Below, piece by piece: positions 62,499-64,000 of a DNA stretch of 64,000 bases. The notes beneath the pieces were generated by a model. It was not told where the DNA came from, did not search any database, and saw nothing but the letters and a program-made list of their open reading frames with translations. Made by a program: the position numbers and the translations under genes. This DNA is from an uncultured Bryobacteraceae bacterium (GTDB lineage: Bacteria; Acidobacteriota; Terriglobia; Bryobacterales; Bryobacteraceae): NCBI GenBank assembly GCA_937924525.1, contig CALDSU010000014.1:328983-392982 (forward strand), in the 5' to 3' direction. Position 1 is the stretch's first letter. Each line of letters begins with the position of its first letter.

Positions 62499-63788
62499 AT
62501 GAAGAACCGGAACATCAAAGTCGACATGCTGGCGCGAGTGGAGGGCGAAGGTTCGCTGCTGGTAAAAATCGGCGACGGCAAGGTCAAGGACATCAAGTTC
62601 GGCGTCTTCGAGCCGCCGCGCTTTTTTGAGGCGTTCCTGCGCGGGCGGGAAGCGATGGAAGCCCCGGATATCACCGCCCGCATCTGCGGCATCTGTCCCG
62701 TCGCCTACCAGATGAGCGCCGTGCACGCGATCGAACAGGCGTGGGACATGCCGATCACCGGGCCACTGCGCGCGTTGCGCCGTCTGCTGTATTGCGGCGA
62801 GTGGATCGAAAGCCACGCGCTGCATGTTTACCTGCTGCACGCGCCGGATTTCCTCGGCTATGAAGATGGCCTCGCCATGGCCAAGGACCACGGCGCGGCG
62901 GTCGAGCGTGGCCTGCAACTGAAGAAGGTAGGAAATGAACTCGTCTCCCTGGTAGGGGGGCGGGAAATCCACCCGATCAATGTGCGGGTAGGCGGCTTTT
63001 ACCGCGTCCCGGCGCCGCGCGAACTGCGCCCGCTCCGCGAACGCCTGCGGTGGGCCCGCGACGCGGCGGTGGAGACCGTGCGCTGGACCGCCAGCCTTCC
63101 CTTTCCCGACTTCGAGCGCGACTACGAGTTTGTCGCGCTCCAAGGGCCCGGCGAGTACCCGTTCAACGAAGGCCGCATCGTCTCCAGCCGCGGGTTGGAT
63201 ATCGACGTCCGCCAATACGAGGAGTGCTTTGTCGAGGAGCACGTCAAACACTCCCACGCGCTGCACTCCGTCATCAAGAAACGCGGCGCGTATTTTGTCG
63301 GGCCGCTGGCGCGCTTCAATCTGAACCACGAACTCCTGACGCCGCTCGCCGCCGAGGCCGCGCGGGAGGCCGGCCTGCGCGCGCCGTGCCAGAATCCCTT
63401 CAAAAGCCTCATTGTGCGGGCGGTGGAAATCGTGTTCGCTTGCGAGGAAGCGCTCCGCATCATCGACTCCTACGAAATGCCCGAGCGCCCGTTTGTAGAG
63501 CCGGCGCCCAAGCTCAGCACCGGCTGCGGCTGCACGGAAGCGCCCCGCGGCATCCTCTATCACCGCTACAACACCGACGCCGCCGGGCTGATCACCGACG
63601 CCAAGATCGTGCCGCCCACCTCTCAGAACCAGAAGACGATCGAGGCCGACCTGGCGATGCTGGTGGAGCAGAACCTGTCGCTGCCGGAGGACCGGTTGAC
63701 CCTCGAGTGCGAACAGGCCATCCGCAACTACGATCCCTGCATCTCCTGCGCGACCCACTTCCTCAAGCTGCGGATCGAGCGGGAGTAA
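62499..63788 (+). CDS. group 3b [NiFe]-hydrogenase large catalytic subunit (alpha, HyhL-like)
   Basis: 429 residues. Both NiFe ligand pairs are present: RICGICP (Cys63, Cys66) and DPCISCATH near the end (Cys414, Cys417), with nine residues (FLKLRIERE) after the His that would be removed by a maturation endopeptidase. The N-terminal L0-like motif [10 protein letters not shown] is also clear. Group 3b enzymes are bidirectional, NADP-linked and relatively oxygen-tolerant; in aerobic soil bacteria they may dispose of or recover reductant. No hyp maturation genes or endopeptidase lie in this window. Confidence 0.95.
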   Translation: MKNRNIKVDMLARVEGEGSLLVKIGDGKVKDIKFGVFEPPRFFEAFLRGREAMEAPDITARICGICPVAYQMSAVHAIEQAWDMPITGPLRALRRLLYCGEWIESHALHVYLLHAPDFLGYEDGLAMAKDHGAAVERGLQLKKVGNELVSLVGGREIHPINVRVGGFYRVPAPRELRPLRERLRWARDAAVETVRWTASLPFPDFERDYEFVALQGPGEYPFNEGRIVSSRGLDIDVRQYEECFVEEHVKHSHALHSVIKKRGAYFVGPLARFNLNHELLTPLAAEAAREAGLRAPCQNPFKSLIVRAVEIVFACEEALRIIDSYEMPERPFVEPAPKLSTGCGCTEAPRGILYHRYNTDAAGLITDAKIVPPTSQNQKTIEADLAMLVEQNLSLPEDRLTLECEQAIRNYDPCISCATHFLKLRIERE

Positions 63789-63838
63789 GCCGGCGCCTTC
63801 GCCACAGATCTCGAAGCCCCGTCAGGGCTGGCGCCGGC
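63789..63838 (+). terminator. hairpin at the end of the hydrogenase operon
   Basis: A perfect 9-bp inverted repeat (GCCGGCGCC at 63789-63797 with GGCGCCGGC at 63830-63838) starts directly after the large-subunit stop. No T-run follows, so it could be a factor-assisted terminator or an mRNA-stabilising structure. Confidence 0.5.
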
Positions 63839-63863
63839 GCCCCTCCAGGCGAGGCGTACCAAA

Positions 63864-64000
63864 ATCGACATAGGTAGGCGGTCGCCCGCTTTCCCTGTCA
63901 CACCACCGTACATGCGGGTCCGCATACGGCGGTTCGGCGGGTTTAGCTGTCGGCCGCCAGCCAATCTCGGAATCCCGAGCGGGTCGAAATAGGCATGGGG
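63864..64000 (-). mobile_element. group II intron, 3' end (domains V and VI), cut by right edge
   Basis: The minus strand of 63901-63935 folds as intron domain V: GAACCGCCGTATGCG, a short GACC loop, then CGCATGTACGGTGG, with a two-base bulge in the 3' strand and a CGC rather than AGC catalytic triad, as in bacterial class C introns. The following 63864-63900 would be domain VI, ending near CCTACCTATGTCGAT. Translating the region gives the familiar spurious peptide NRRMRTRMYGGVTGKAGDRLPMSI seen wherever such introns are annotated as genes. The reverse transcriptase/maturase gene would lie beyond the window. The exact 3' splice point (63864-63870) is uncertain. Confidence 0.75.

Noticed and set aside
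61500..63758. A 752-codon minus-strand frame across the hydrogenase small and large subunits
   Set aside because: Same antisense-shadow effect; the plus-strand genes have all metal-ligand motifs.

Overview
The window is GC-rich, very densely coded bacterial DNA with no rRNA, tRNA or CRISPR array that I can see. The gene content suggests an Acidobacteriota genome, probably of the Solibacter/Bryobacter type. The evidence is two Oar-type TonB receptors of more than 1000 residues with an N-terminal carboxypeptidase-regulatory domain, a PVC-type haem/HEAT-repeat dehydrogenase, Tat-exported sulfatase, GH116 and amidohydrolase enzymes, a PEP-CTERM protein, hopanoid-modifying genes and a group 3b [NiFe]-hydrogenase. 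This is inference from family content; no marker gene was compared.

Layout. 0-1.3 kb: thyX (cut by the left edge), dut and dcd, a dTMP-supply block. 1.4-5.7 kb: sulfatase, a sialidase pseudogene, a small Cys protein and an exported amidohydrolase. 5.9-10.5 kb: nifJ pyruvate:ferredoxin oxidoreductase coupled to a dihydroorotate-dehydrogenase-like gene that lacks the catalytic residues, followed by a large inverted repeat. 10.7-12.8 kb: a decayed patch holding a dead FAD oxidoreductase between two direct copies of a nitrilase tail, the intact nitrilase, and an Ig-like fragment. 12.8-24.2 kb: recQ, the PVC-type dehydrogenase, a PAS sensor kinase, a PEP-CTERM protein and Oar receptor 1 with a clear terminator. 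24.4-27.5 kb: YdcF-like protein, then an overlapping SpoU-rarA-GNAT operon.

27.6-36 kb is one co-directional minus-strand block: LytS/LytTR two-component pair, Oar receptor 2, WG-repeat protein, di-haem peroxidase and a secreted protein I do not recognise, the last four with gaps or overlaps of under 20 nt. uvrA follows to 39 kb. 39.1-43.3 kb: a LolA-like protein, then hpnJ, two SMR-type half-transporters and hpnI, all touching. 43.4-47 kb: MltD-like transglycosylase, a histone-H1-like protein with its own terminator, a small protein and a solitary HipA-like kinase. 47-58.7 kb: sugar and sugar-acid enzymes (GH116, PL22-like lyase, HpcH/HpaI aldolase, aldose-epimerase-like protein, DMT transporter, DapA-like lyase, uronate-isomerase-like amidohydrolase), plus a nitrilase and two degraded loci. 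58.7-63.8 kb: a RodZ-like HTH gene and a five-gene group 3b hydrogenase operon with an embedded, unusual cyclic-nucleotide-binding-fold protein. The last ~135 bases are the 3' end of a group II intron on the minus strand that continues past the right edge.

The candidates I consider most interesting are the Oar/WG/peroxidase/unknown operon behind a LytSR pair, the hpnJ-SMR-SMR-hpnI cassette, the active-site-less DHODH homologue tied to nifJ, and the non-canonical CNB protein in the hydrogenase operon.
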